From assembly GCA_964581465.1 (NCBI GenBank), contig CAZOOP010000035.1, positions 1 to 43,743 of the forward strand: a DNA stretch of 43,743 nt, read 5' to 3'. Position numbers and translations under genes: made by a program. Within the stretch, counting starts at the first letter, position 1, and each line of letters begins with the position of its first letter. This stretch comes from WJMB01 sp964581465. GTDB taxonomy: Bacteria > RBG-13-66-14. Below, one piece after another: positions 24,851 through 32,198 of the stretch. The notes beneath the pieces are model-generated. The model ran no database searches. It was not told where the DNA came from and saw only the letters and a program-made list of their open reading frames with translations.

Positions 24851-25464
24851 GGGATCATCACATAAGATGAACATCAGTTATTGCATTAGGGTACTTTTTC
24901 AGCGTGAACACGTTTGCTATCCTGCCATCAACAAAGGGGGCAATGCGGCAGGGAAGAACGGGACGAGGGACTGGGGGGCATAAGCGCAAGCGTTGCGGCA
25001 AGTTGTTCAACCATCGTCCCCAAGGGCGTCGCAACGAGCCGCCAGCGGAAAAACGCAGTGAGATAGCGCATCTGTTGCGGCGCGGCCTCCCGGTGGCGCG
25101 GGTCATCCTCCCCAAGCGCTGTGACAGCAAGCATCTGGTGGGTGTGATCTTGGACAATGTCGAGCTGGACTCGATCGTCTACTCCGACGGCTGGAATGCC
25201 TATAACAAGCTCTCGCTCAACGGTTTTCACCACAAGCGCATCAACCATGAGAAGGCCCTGGTCGATGGCAAGGTGCCTATCAACGGCATCGATAGCTGCC
25301 GGGGCTACGCCAAGTGACGGCTATAAGCCTACAACGGTGGCTTCATACGCAACGAAAGGCTCTTTATCCGAGAAAGGCCGATCAGAATCAACCATCGCGA
25401 CGAAAATGCGCCAAACGACCTCAGGAGCATACTTCGCGCTTGTTCATAATTAGGTGATAATCCC
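24851..25464 (+). mobile_element. Decayed IS1595-like insertion sequence
   Basis: 614 bp between GGGATCATCACATAA and, read inward from the right, GGGATTATCACCTAA (13/15 matching). These ends enclose a broken transposase. Flanking 8-mers do not match well (5/8), as expected for an old insertion. The ends resemble those of the MITE-like copies in this window. Confidence 0.65.
24904..25450 (+). pseudogene. IS1595/ISXO2-type transposase remnant
   Basis: Reading one frame, an N-terminal Cys/His piece (HKRKRCGKLFNHR) joins abruptly to the DDE-domain C-terminal half: VGVILDNVELDSIVYSDGWN, HKRINHEKALVDG, INGID. After GYAK there is a TGA, two codons later a TAA, then the same frame continues AYNGGFIRNERLFIRERPI and NHRDENAPNDLRSILR, which is the normal end of ISXO2-like transposases. 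The middle, with the first catalytic Asp, is deleted. It is therefore inactive: internal deletion plus two stops. The second Asp (YSDGW) remains. Confidence 0.8.
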
Positions 25465-25480
25465 TAATTATTTGAAGGGC

Positions 25481-25510
25481 TTGGTCACTCTCGCCCCACT
25501 GTTCTACAAT
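25481..25510 (+). promoter_or_regulatory. Promoter giving a leaderless transcript
   Basis: TTGGTC, 18 nt, TACAAT. The predicted transcription start falls on or next to the ATG at 25517, so the mRNA should have no ribosome-binding leader. It lies just outside the IS remnant. Confidence 0.65.
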
Positions 25511-25516
25511 GGGGCC

Positions 25517-26860
25517 ATGTCGATCGACCGCCAGCGCATCGTCGGTATCATCGCCGTCGCCTTCCTGTTCGGCCTGACGGCCTACCTGGCCGCCGTCATC
25601 GTCGAGCCTCCGGCGGGGGTGCTCCTGGTCGAGGATGACGGGGAACCGCGCCGCGTTTCGGGTTGGGCGGCGGACTGGCCCTGGCGCTCGGCCGCGGCCT
25701 ACCCGGCGTTGCTCGAGGTCGAGCTCGATCTCGCGATCACCGACCGACGAGGCGACGGCGCTCGTGTGGCGCTCTCTCTGCGCGCGGTGTTGCTGTCCGA
25801 GAGATTGTGTCGCGCCCGCGGAGTGTTCGACGCCCTGCACCCGGAGCTTCCCCGCCTGTTGGCCGTGACGGCGCTGCGTCGGTTGTGCGCCGTCAGCACT
25901 CTCGATGATCTATACGGCCCGCGGCGTCCAGTACTGGCGGGCCTGCTTGCCGAGACCCTCACCCCGACCCTGCGACGGCTGGGCTGGCGTCTCGACGAGC
26001 TGCGGCTGGTCGAGGTCCGCCCCGACAGGGCCTCGCGAATCACCCGGGAACCCGTCCCGGTGCTCCTGGTGAACCTGGGCGCCCTGGACTGGAAGGCCGT
26101 CGAGCTGCTGATCGATGACGGCCGACTGCCCGAGCTCGCCCGGCTGACCGCCCGGGGTGCGCGCTGCCGCTTCGCGCGACCGGGCGGCGACTGGTCCACC
26201 GTCTTCTCCCGGGAGCTGGGATTCCGCAAGGGCTTGATCTCCCTGGGGTATACCGGGGAAGCATCCTCGACGATCTACCAACCCCCGCCCCGACGCCTGC
26301 CCCGCCTACTCGAGCGGTCTCCGGCCCTGCGGCGGCAATACCAGCAGCTTCTCGATGATCTGGACGCCGCCGGGGAGCTGCTGGCCGCCGGGAGCCGCGC
26401 CGTCTGGATCGGCACGGGGCTCTACGCCGAGTACGCCCGGCGCTTTCAGCCGGCTCTGCAGCGCTACCAGTCCCTACGCTACGGGCGTCGCTTTCTCGCC
26501 GCCTCCGTCGGCGGCGAGACCGCCGAAGATGTCGAGTACGGCTTGCTCTTCGAGGAACTGCTGATTGCGCTCGACACTCGACTGGCGGCCGTCCACCGCG
26601 CCGTTCCCAAGCTCGCCGTCATCCTCGTCGCGCCCAACGGCTACGGCGTCCGGATGCCCCCGCCCACCCGGGGCGCAAGCTGGGGACCGAGTGCCGAAGG
26701 CTGGGTCCTGCTGGACGGACCGCACCTGCGCAGCTTGGGCGAGATCGAGCTGGACTGGCTGGCGCTTCGCGGCGCCGTCCGCGCCCTGGCTCTCGGCGAG
26801 CCGTCGGATTCGCCCCTGCTCGAGCCCGCCTTCCACGAGACTCACGCCGGCGGTTATTGA
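25517..26860 (+). CDS. SPFH-like domain fused to a degenerate alkaline-phosphatase-fold domain
   Basis: 447 aa. One N-terminal membrane anchor (RIVGIIAVAFLFGLTAYLAAV, split 8-28) is followed by a domain at about 30-168 with the rhythm of SPFH/band-7 proteins: PPAGVLLVEDDGEPRRVSGW, DWPW, then paired strands and helices ending ELRLVEVRPD. From 181, PVLLVNLGALDWKAVELLID then GRLPELARLTARGA matches the start of type I phosphodiesterase/alkaline-phosphatase-like domains (VLLxGLDGADWxxI). The metal Asp of LDG is replaced by Gly. Near 370, AVILVAPNGYGVRMP occupies the place of VVSDHGYGV, so the Asp and His ligands are lost too. It is probably a non-catalytic pseudo-enzyme held at the membrane. The family assignments rest on pattern recognition only. 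Confidence 0.65.
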   Translation: MSIDRQRIVGIIAVAFLFGLTAYLAAVIVEPPAGVLLVEDDGEPRRVSGWAADWPWRSAAAYPALLEVELDLAITDRRGDGARVALSLRAVLLSERLCRARGVFDALHPELPRLLAVTALRRLCAVSTLDDLYGPRRPVLAGLLAETLTPTLRRLGWRLDELRLVEVRPDRASRITREPVPVLLVNLGALDWKAVELLIDDGRLPELARLTARGARCRFARPGGDWSTVFSRELGFRKGLISLGYTGEASSTIYQPPPRRLPRLLERSPALRRQYQQLLDDLDAAGELLAAGSRAVWIGTGLYAEYARRFQPALQRYQSLRYGRRFLAASVGGETAEDVEYGLLFEELLIALDTRLAAVHRAVPKLAVILVAPNGYGVRMPPPTRGASWGPSAEGWVLLDGPHLRSLGEIELDWLALRGAVRALALGEPSDSPLLEPAFHETHAGGY

Positions 26861-26885
26861 CAGTCGTGACGGTGCGGGCTAAACT
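26857..26885 (+). promoter_or_regulatory. Sigma-70 promoter of yebC-ruvC
   Basis: TTGACA, 17 nt, TAAACT. The -35 overlaps the stop codon of the upstream gene (TTATTGACA), so transcription units abut. The leader is about 48 nt. Confidence 0.8.
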
Positions 26886-26939
26886 TACTCCATTGACGCA
26901 GCTAGGCTTGCAGTTCACCGAACAGCGCGGAGGACACCG

Positions 26940-27680
26940 GTGTCCGGACACTCGAAATGGTCGACGATCAAGCGTAAGAAACAGGCCCAGGATCAGAAGC
27001 GCGGCAAGGTCTTCACCCGGTTGATCCGGGAGATCACCGTGGCCGCCAAGGAGGGTGGCGGTGACCCCGAGAGCAATCCCCGCCTGCGCACCGCCATCGA
27101 CAACGCCCAGACCCAGAACATGCCCAAGGAGAACATCAAGCGGGCCATCCAGCGGGGCACGGGCGAGCTGCCCGGCGTGGTCTTCGAGGAGCACCTCTAC
27201 GAGGGCTACGGTCCCGGCGGCGTGGCCATCCTAGTCGAGACCGTCACTGACAACAACAACCGCACCACCGCCGAGGTCCGCCACGTCTTCGAGAAGCGCG
27301 GCGGCCACCTGGCCAAGTCCGGCGCGGCCAGCTACTCCTTCGACCGCCGCGGCCTGATCATCCTCGACGGCTCCACCGACGAGGACCTGCTGATGGAGGT
27401 CGCCCTCGAGTCCGGCGCTCTCGACATCGTCGAAGAGAGCGACGCCTTCGAGGTCCTCACCGAGGTCGGCGACTACCACACCGTCAACGAGGCCCTGACC
27501 CGGGCCGGTTTCAAGATAATCGAGAGCTCCGTCGCCTACGTCCCCCAGAACCTGATCAGCCTCGAGTCCGACGATGGTGAAAAGGTTGTTGGAATCCTCG
27601 CCGGTCTCGAGGACCTCGACGACGTCCAGAACGTCTACACCAACTTCGACATCCCCGAGGACGCCGATATCGAGGCCTGA
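26940..27680 (+). CDS. yebC: YebC family translation factor
   Basis: 246 aa. YebC proteins were long annotated as transcription regulators; recent work in the family links YebC to relieving ribosome stalling at proline-rich stretches. The diagnostic start SGHSKWSTIKRKKQAQDQKR is intact, followed by NPRLRTAIDNAQTQNMPKEN and the YEGYGPGGVAILVETVTDNN motif. The length is normal. Start is GTG with GGAGG 5-6 nt upstream. ruvC follows directly, the common yebC-ruvC-ruvA(-ruvB) order, but here ruvA is 3.4 kb further on and ruvB is not in the window. Confidence 0.96.
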   Translation: MSGHSKWSTIKRKKQAQDQKRGKVFTRLIREITVAAKEGGGDPESNPRLRTAIDNAQTQNMPKENIKRAIQRGTGELPGVVFEEHLYEGYGPGGVAILVETVTDNNNRTTAEVRHVFEKRGGHLAKSGAASYSFDRRGLIILDGSTDEDLLMEVALESGALDIVEESDAFEVLTEVGDYHTVNEALTRAGFKIIESSVAYVPQNLISLESDDGEKVVGILAGLEDLDDVQNVYTNFDIPEDADIEA

Positions 27681-27712
27681 GCTCCGGTAAACCCGAACCC
27701 ACGGAGAGCGAC

Positions 27713-28192
27713 ATCCGCGTCCTGGGCATCGATCCCTCGCTGAGCTGCACCGGCTTCGGCTTGGTCGAACAGGCCGCCGACGGTCCGCGCGGGCTCTGCT
27801 ACGGTCACATTCCGACCAAGCCCGCCTGGGGGATGCCCCGTCGGCTGGAACGCCTTTACATCGAGCTCACCGCCGCCGTCGACGCCTACCGCCCCGACTG
27901 CTGCGCCGTCGAAACCATCTTCAGCGCCCGCAACGCCCGCACCGCCCTGCTGCTGGGCCACGCCCGCGGCGTGGTCATCCTCACCGCGGTGCGCGCCGGG
28001 CTGCCCATCTTCGAGTACACCCCGATGCAGATCAAGCGCGCCGTCACCGGCAAGGGACGGGCGACCAAGGAGCAGGTGGGTTTCATGGTCCAGCGGTTGC
28101 TGGGCATCCGCGAGCCGATCACCCCGAACGACGCCTCCGACGCCCTGGCCGCGGCGATCTGTCATCTGCTGCGGGCTGCGACAGGCGGCTAG
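27713..28192 (+). CDS. ruvC: Holliday junction endonuclease RuvC, apparent ATC start
   Basis: 159 aa from the proposed ATC. RuvC is the dimeric resolvase cutting Holliday junctions with RuvAB. Catalytic residues are complete: D7 (VLGIDPSLS), E67 (CCAVETIF), D140 and D143 (NDASDALA). The family N-terminus is M-[KR]-[VI]-[LI]-G-I-D-P; here RVLGIDPS is preceded by ATC, not ATG, with GGAGAG 5 nt upstream. No ATG, GTG or TTG occurs in frame before the family's start; the first TTG (27761) would remove D7. A CTG at 27677 inside a CTGA overlap with the yebC stop is the alternative, adding 12 residues. A base error cannot be excluded. Confidence 0.9.
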   Translation: MRVLGIDPSLSCTGFGLVEQAADGPRGLCYGHIPTKPAWGMPRRLERLYIELTAAVDAYRPDCCAVETIFSARNARTALLLGHARGVVILTAVRAGLPIFEYTPMQIKRAVTGKGRATKEQVGFMVQRLLGIREPITPNDASDALAAAICHLLRAATGG

Positions 28193-28316
28193 CGGCTCAG
28201 CGAAAAACCATCGAGAAAACCATGGCGAACCGGTCACGGTGAACAGGACAGGAAAACGATCAAGGATAACAGACCTTCCAGTCTGTTTAACTCCCGTACC
28301 GATCGTCTTTATAATC
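28193..28316. other. Gap after ruvC
   Basis: No gene. It contains an imperfect hairpin AGACCTTCCAGTCT near 28270-28283 with a short T-run (GTTTAA), possibly the ruvC terminator on the plus strand. Confidence 0.3.
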
Positions 28317-28672
28317 GGGATCATTACAAGAAACTGAACCAAGTATTAGCACTTGGTGAAAAAACGCATTGAAACGAGGTCCTGGTAACCACCCGCAACG
28401 AAGGGTCAACCAGCGAAGTCGGATAACGACCTATGCTGCTAAAGCGAGCAATAGAGCGTCGTCAGCAGGTCACTCACCCACAGCCTGGTTGAATCCTGAA
28501 TGGAACCAACAGCCTCGGGCTTCCGGAGGTACTCAAAGCAGGTCCAGGTACATCGCCACCTGCGCTGAAAAGACAATGCAGAGGGATGACAACGGCGGCG
28601 AGGGTGAACTATAAAGCAATGAGTGACAGTCTATCAACTGGATGAGTCGGTTCAGGCGAGAGTGATAATCCC
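28317..28672 (-). mobile_element. MITE-like element, short form
   Basis: 356 bp. The left end is GGGATCATTACAAG and the right end, read inward, GGGATTATCACTCTCG. Flanks are TTATAATC (28309-28316) and TTATTATC (28673-28680), 7/8 identical. Reversed, it aligns with the right block of the longer copies: GACTCATCCAGTTGATAG, then CATTGCTTTATAGTTCACCC, then GTGAGTGACCTGCTGACGAC. It therefore looks like a shorter member made of the right block alone. Confidence 0.7.
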
Positions 28673-29172
28673 TTATTATCTCAGGCAACCCGTTTGATAA
28701 CAAGAAATCTTGAGTAGCTTCAAACTGTGCTCTTTGATTAATCCGCCCCTTTTGCAACGTGCATCCGCTATCACCTCAACAGTTTTCGGACCGCAAGCGT
28801 CAAGCAGAAGTCGTATGATGATGAAGGCAAGCTGCCGTATTTGCCGAATGCCCACGGAAAACATCTCTTTCTGCCGCCTTTGTTAACTGCTCATTCAACA
28901 AAAGGGAAAGTATAGGTAAACACTGGTTTATCAGCAGAATACAATCACTCTCCGAGCCGAATGGGGTAATGATCCCTTCACCAATCTAACAGTTTAATCA
29001 AAAGTTTTACATGACGATCCAAGAACGAGCAGCAACCACTAATCGATAAACCATCCGTCCCAACCGACCCACACCCTCCAACCCCGACCAACACAACTCC
29101 CGGCAGACCAACCCGACAATCCGTCGCCCAGCTCATTCACCAAACGTTTCTTCCTCCGCCGAGGTCCCCGCC
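28673..29172. other. AT-rich gap, no gene
   Basis: 500 bp. The only structure seen is GGGTAATGATCCC near 28965-28977, another element-like end. No ORF in it resembles a protein family. Confidence 0.4.
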
Positions 29173-29694
29173 ATGACCCCCGTCCCCCGTCCCACCTGGC
29201 ACGTTCGGGACCACACCCTCTACCTGGTCGTGCTGATCCCGGCATTGGCGGCGATCATCGGCGCCGCTTGGTTCCTCTTCTCCACGGCCTGGTGGCTGGG
29301 AGCGATCTACCTGGGGTTGCTCCTCGGCGTCCACCTGGCCCAGGCTCGCTGCTGCGTGGGCTGCCCCTATCGGGGTCGCTTCTGCCCGGCGATCTTTGGC
29401 GTCTATCTGGCCAACCCGCTTTCGAAACTGCTTTACCCCGACACCCCCCATACCAAAAAGGCCTACGATCGCGCGGCGGCCGTGGGCATCAGCTTCGTGA
29501 CGGCCATCGCCCTGTTTCCGCTCTGGTGGCTATTCAGCGCGGCTTGGTGGTACGCCGCCGTCTACCTGGGCCTGCTGGTGATTCACGCCGCCGTCTTCTT
29601 CCCCACCTTCTGCCCGCGCTGCGAATACCGCCGAACCTGCCCCGGCGGAAGATTCGCCCGTGGAGAGGCCGGATGGAGTAAAACCGACCAGTAA
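29173..29694 (+). CDS. Four-helix membrane protein with duplicated Cys motif
   Basis: 173 aa, unknown function. It is an internal tandem duplication: FSTAWWLGAIYLGLLLGVHL then CCVGCPYRGRFCP in the first half aligns with FSAAWWYAAVYLGLLVIHAA then CPRCEYRRTCP in the second. Each half is two hydrophobic helices followed by a C-x2-C-x-Y-R-x2-C-P cluster. The clusters probably lie on the same side of the membrane and could bind metal or a redox cofactor; that is inference. The gene at 30916 has a related design. ATG at 29173 has a weak GAGG site, and no clear promoter was found. Confidence 0.8.
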   Translation: MTPVPRPTWHVRDHTLYLVVLIPALAAIIGAAWFLFSTAWWLGAIYLGLLLGVHLAQARCCVGCPYRGRFCPAIFGVYLANPLSKLLYPDTPHTKKAYDRAAAVGISFVTAIALFPLWWLFSAAWWYAAVYLGLLVIHAAVFFPTFCPRCEYRRTCPGGRFARGEAGWSKTDQ

Positions 29695-29716
29695 GCTGGG
29701 AAATAAGCCAATATTA

Positions 29717-29725
29717 TGTTATACT
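29717..29725 (+). promoter_or_regulatory. Extended -10 promoter of the ferritin-like gene
   Basis: TGTTATACT, an extended -10, about 31 nt before the proposed start at 29756. The -35 region is poor. The same TGTTATACT occurs before the methyltransferase gene at 30383. Confidence 0.55.
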
Positions 29726-29755
29726 GATATTGCAACTTCAAGCGAAGGATAAACC

Positions 29756-30259
29756 ATCAAAAGGCTCCCGCTGCTCGGACTGGGCCTTGTCTTCATCGCC
29801 GTGTCCGTCATTCCCGCGCTGGGACTGGACCAGGCGATCGTCCGCGCCCTCAAGACCATCCTGGATGACGAGTACAAGGCCGAGGCCCTCTACGCCGGTG
29901 TCATCGCCGACTTCGGCGAGGTGCGGCCCTTCAGCCGGATCATCGGGGCCGAACGCCGCCACCAGGAGGCTCTGCTGAACCTTTTCGCGGCCTACGACCT
30001 CGATGTCCCGGAGAACCGCTGATCTTTCGAGGACGTGCCGCGCTTCGCCTCGATCGAAGAGGCCTGCGAGGCCGGCGCCCGGGCCGAGATAGACAACGCC
30101 GCCCTCTATGATGATTACCTGTCTCTGGACCTTCCCACCGACATCCGCCGGGTCTTCGAGAACAACCAGTGGGCTTCGCGGCATAACCACCTGATGGCCT
30201 TCCAGAGGTGCGGCGACGGTTGCGGTTCCGGCGGCGGCCGGGGCGGTCACGGCCGCTGA
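29756..30259 (+). pseudogene. Exported ferritin-like protein, interrupted by TGA
   Basis: 167 codons with one internal TGA at 30020-30022; both sides remain in the same frame and look like one protein. The N-terminus after the proposed ATC start (KRLPLLGLGLVFIAVSV, AAGGA 5-6 nt upstream) is a signal peptide. The body DEYKAEALYAGVIADFGEVR, GAERRHQEALLNLF, then EAGARAEIDNAALYDDYL and NQWASRHNHLMAFQRC has the E...ExxH pattern of ferritin-like/DUF2202 di-iron four-helix bundles, with a Gly-Cys rich tail. From memory the TGA falls where relatives carry Trp (VPENPW). Together with the missing ATG this suggests a decaying gene; readthrough is the alternative. An inverted repeat (TCGAGG / CCTCGA) follows the TGA. 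Confidence 0.75.
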
Positions 30260-30338
30260 GTCCGGGCTCCTTCCACACTCGCACCGGGCCGATCCCCACA
30301 CGGACCGGCCCCTTTGCATCCCGCCGCCGGGCGGCTTT

Positions 30339-30347
30339 TGTTATACT
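30339..30347 (+). promoter_or_regulatory. Extended -10 promoter of the methyltransferase-ruvA operon
   Basis: TGTTATACT, 35 nt before the ATG at 30383, preceded by a GC-rich palindrome (GCCGCCGGGCGGC, 30323-30335) that could be the terminator of the ferritin-like gene. Confidence 0.6.
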
Positions 30348-30382
30348 CGTCACCGTCGATCAACCCGCCTCCACGGAGCGCC

Positions 30383-30919
30383 ATGCCCTACGAGCCGATG
30401 TCCGACGAGAAGTTCGAGGCGATGAGCCGCACCTTCAACGAAAAGCGCTATCCCCGGCTGGACCTCGAGGGTATTCTGACCGCGATCGGCGTCGCGCCGG
30501 GGAAGACCGTCCTCGACTTCGGCTGCGGCCCTGGTAATTTCAGTATTGCCGCCGCGACCCTGGTAACGCCGGGCGGGTTGGTTTACGCCCTGGACATCGT
30601 GCCCCTGGCGGCCAAGAAGATCGCCGCCGCCGCGGCGCGCAAGGGGCTGGACAACCTGCGCGCGATAACCTCGGGCGGCCCCACGGGGCTGGACGACGAC
30701 GCCGTCGACGTCGTGCTGCTCTTCGACATCCTGCACCACCTCGAACCGCCGGAGCCGGTGCTGACGGAGCTGGCCCGGGTGCTGGCCGCCGACGGCGTGC
30801 TGGCCGTCGAGGACCATCATCTCGAAGACGAAGACCTGGTCGCCCGCGTCGAAGGGGGCGGTCCGTTCACCCTGAGCGGCCGCACCGACTACGCCCACCT
30901 CTTCTCCCTCGTTCGATGA
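30383..30919 (+). CDS. SAM-dependent methyltransferase (class I)
   Basis: 178 aa, cytoplasmic. Motif I is VLDFGCGPGNFSIAAA, followed by GGLVYALDIVPLAAKKI (acidic end of strand 2), DDAVDVVLLFDILHHLEPPEPVL (motif II/post) and ADGVLAVEDHHLEDEDL. The layout is a small class I methyltransferase of the UbiE/COQ5-like clan; the substrate is unknown. ATG at 30383 has CGGAG upstream. Its stop overlaps the next ATG (ATGA), which in turn overlaps ruvA, so the three genes are one translationally coupled unit. The coupling with a Cys-rich membrane protein hints at a shared job, but is not evidence of one. Confidence 0.88.
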   Translation: MPYEPMSDEKFEAMSRTFNEKRYPRLDLEGILTAIGVAPGKTVLDFGCGPGNFSIAAATLVTPGGLVYALDIVPLAAKKIAAAAARKGLDNLRAITSGGPTGLDDDAVDVVLLFDILHHLEPPEPVLTELARVLAADGVLAVEDHHLEDEDLVARVEGGGPFTLSGRTDYAHLFSLVR

Positions 30920-31605
30920 AGACCGACGACCAGCCCGGAAAGACCCCCTGCACCTGGCGGCCCGTCGATGAGTGCGCCGGCTGCGGCATCGACGGCAAGC
31001 TACTCTGCCGCTGGGATCGCGGTGTGCTGGTCTCGCTACAGGTGCCCGCCTTCTCCTTCATGGCCCTGGCCTGCCTGACGCTGGTGCTCCGGGGGCTCTC
31101 CGGCGGCGGCTGGTGGCCCCTGATCGCCTACGCCGCCTTCTGCCTGTTCTTCTTCGGCTTCTTCGAGATACGCATCCTCTGTAGCCACTGCCCCTACTAC
31201 GCCGAGCGCTCCCGCGTCCTGCACTGCCTGCTCAACCACGGGGCGATCAAGTTCTTCCGCTACCGACCTTCACCGATGCGCCCCTGGGAGAAAGCCGCTC
31301 TGCTGGTCTGCTTCGCTGTCTTCGGTTTCTATCCCCTGGTCTTCGCCGGGCTGCTGATCGCCCGGGCGGCGGCGGGAGCGGCCGTCGTCGGGCTCTGGGG
31401 GGCGATCGTCGCGGCGACCTCCGTGACGCTCTCGCTGGCGAGCTTCTACATCACCCTGCGTGTCCACGCCTGCCGGCGCTGCGTCAACCTCTCCTGCCCG
31501 TTAAATACTGTGCCGCCCGAGGTCCGTGCGGCCTTCCTCGAACGAAATCCCGAGCTGCGGGCGGCTTGGGAGGCCGCTGAGGAAAACCCGAAGGAACGGC
31601 GATGA
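30916..31605 (+). CDS. Cys-rich four-helix membrane protein
   Basis: 229 aa, unknown function. The N-terminal soluble part has C12, C20, C23 and C31 (PVDECAGCGIDGKLLC). Then two helices (about 45-85), a cytoplasm-or-periplasm cluster ILCSHCPYYAERSRVLHC, a basic loop FRYRPSPMRPWE, two more helices (about 115-175) and a last cluster ACRRCVNLSCPLN. The helix-pair plus CxxC-x(n)-C design matches the gene at 29173, so the two belong to one broad family. Three Cys clusters suggest metal or Fe-S binding at the membrane. It is coupled by ATGA overlaps to the methyltransferase upstream and ruvA downstream. Confidence 0.82.
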   Translation: MKTDDQPGKTPCTWRPVDECAGCGIDGKLLCRWDRGVLVSLQVPAFSFMALACLTLVLRGLSGGGWWPLIAYAAFCLFFFGFFEIRILCSHCPYYAERSRVLHCLLNHGAIKFFRYRPSPMRPWEKAALLVCFAVFGFYPLVFAGLLIARAAAGAAVVGLWGAIVAATSVTLSLASFYITLRVHACRRCVNLSCPLNTVPPEVRAAFLERNPELRAAWEAAEENPKERR

Positions 31606-32198
31606 TCGAGCGCCTACGCGGAGAGCTTCGTGCCTTGACTCCCGGATTGGCAGTGGTCGAAGCCGCCGGAGTGGGCTTCGCCGTAGTCATCGGCTTGCGC
31701 GGCTACGGCGCCCTGCGGGAGCTGCCGACGGGCGCCGGGGTCGAGCTGCTCATCGAGCTGACCTGGAGCGAGAAGAACGGCCCGGCGCTCTACGGCTTCA
31801 CCCAGGAAAGCGACCGCCGACTGTTCCGCCTGCTGCTGGGCGGTTCCGGGGTGGGCCCCAAGCTGGCCCTGGCCGCCGTTTCGACCCTGGAGCCCGCCGA
31901 GGTCTGCCGCGCCCTGGTGGATGCCGACACCGCCCTGCTCTCCCGGGTGCCGGGCATCGGACGCAAGCGGGCCGAGAAGCTCAGTCTGGAGCTGCGCGAG
32001 GGCGCCGCCGAGCTGCTGACCGCTCTGGGAACCGTCGAAGTGACCCCGGCGCGCTCCGACGCCCTGGCGGCCCTGGTCTCCTTGGGCTACCCCCGCCCCG
32101 CCGCCGCCGAGGCCGTTTCCAACGCCGAGAAAGAACTCGGCGAGGGGGCCGAGATCCAGGCCCTGATCGCCCGGGCCCTGGCCGAGCTGCGACACTGA
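31602..32198 (+). CDS. ruvA: Holliday junction branch migration protein RuvA
   Basis: 198 aa, normal length. RuvA tetramers bind Holliday junctions and load the RuvB motor. The N-terminal OB-fold (MIERLRGELRALTPG ... GVGFAVVIG), two helix-hairpin-helix motifs (LLGGSGVGPKLALAAVS and LSRVPGIGRKRAEKLSLEL) and the C-terminal RuvB-binding three-helix domain (DALAALVSLGYPRPAA) are all present. The acidic pin of domain I is not clearly preserved. ATG overlaps the stop of the upstream gene (ATGA). ruvC lies 3.4 kb upstream with a mobile element and other genes between; no ruvB follows. Confidence 0.96.
   Translation: MIERLRGELRALTPGLAVVEAAGVGFAVVIGLRGYGALRELPTGAGVELLIELTWSEKNGPALYGFTQESDRRLFRLLLGGSGVGPKLALAAVSTLEPAEVCRALVDADTALLSRVPGIGRKRAEKLSLELREGAAELLTALGTVEVTPARSDALAALVSLGYPRPAAAEAVSNAEKELGEGAEIQALIARALAELRH

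Noticed and set aside
27761..28192. ruvC starting at the TTG at 27761
   Set aside because: That start would remove the catalytic Asp and first beta strand present immediately upstream in frame.
28317..28672. Group II intron or retron
   Set aside because: No reverse transcriptase and no domain V-like hairpin; inverted ends and an 8-bp flank repeat indicate a transposable element instead.
30020..30053. Selenocysteine insertion site after the ferritin-like TGA
   Set aside because: The stem is short with a long loop, the position appears to be Trp in relatives, and no selenocysteine machinery is visible.
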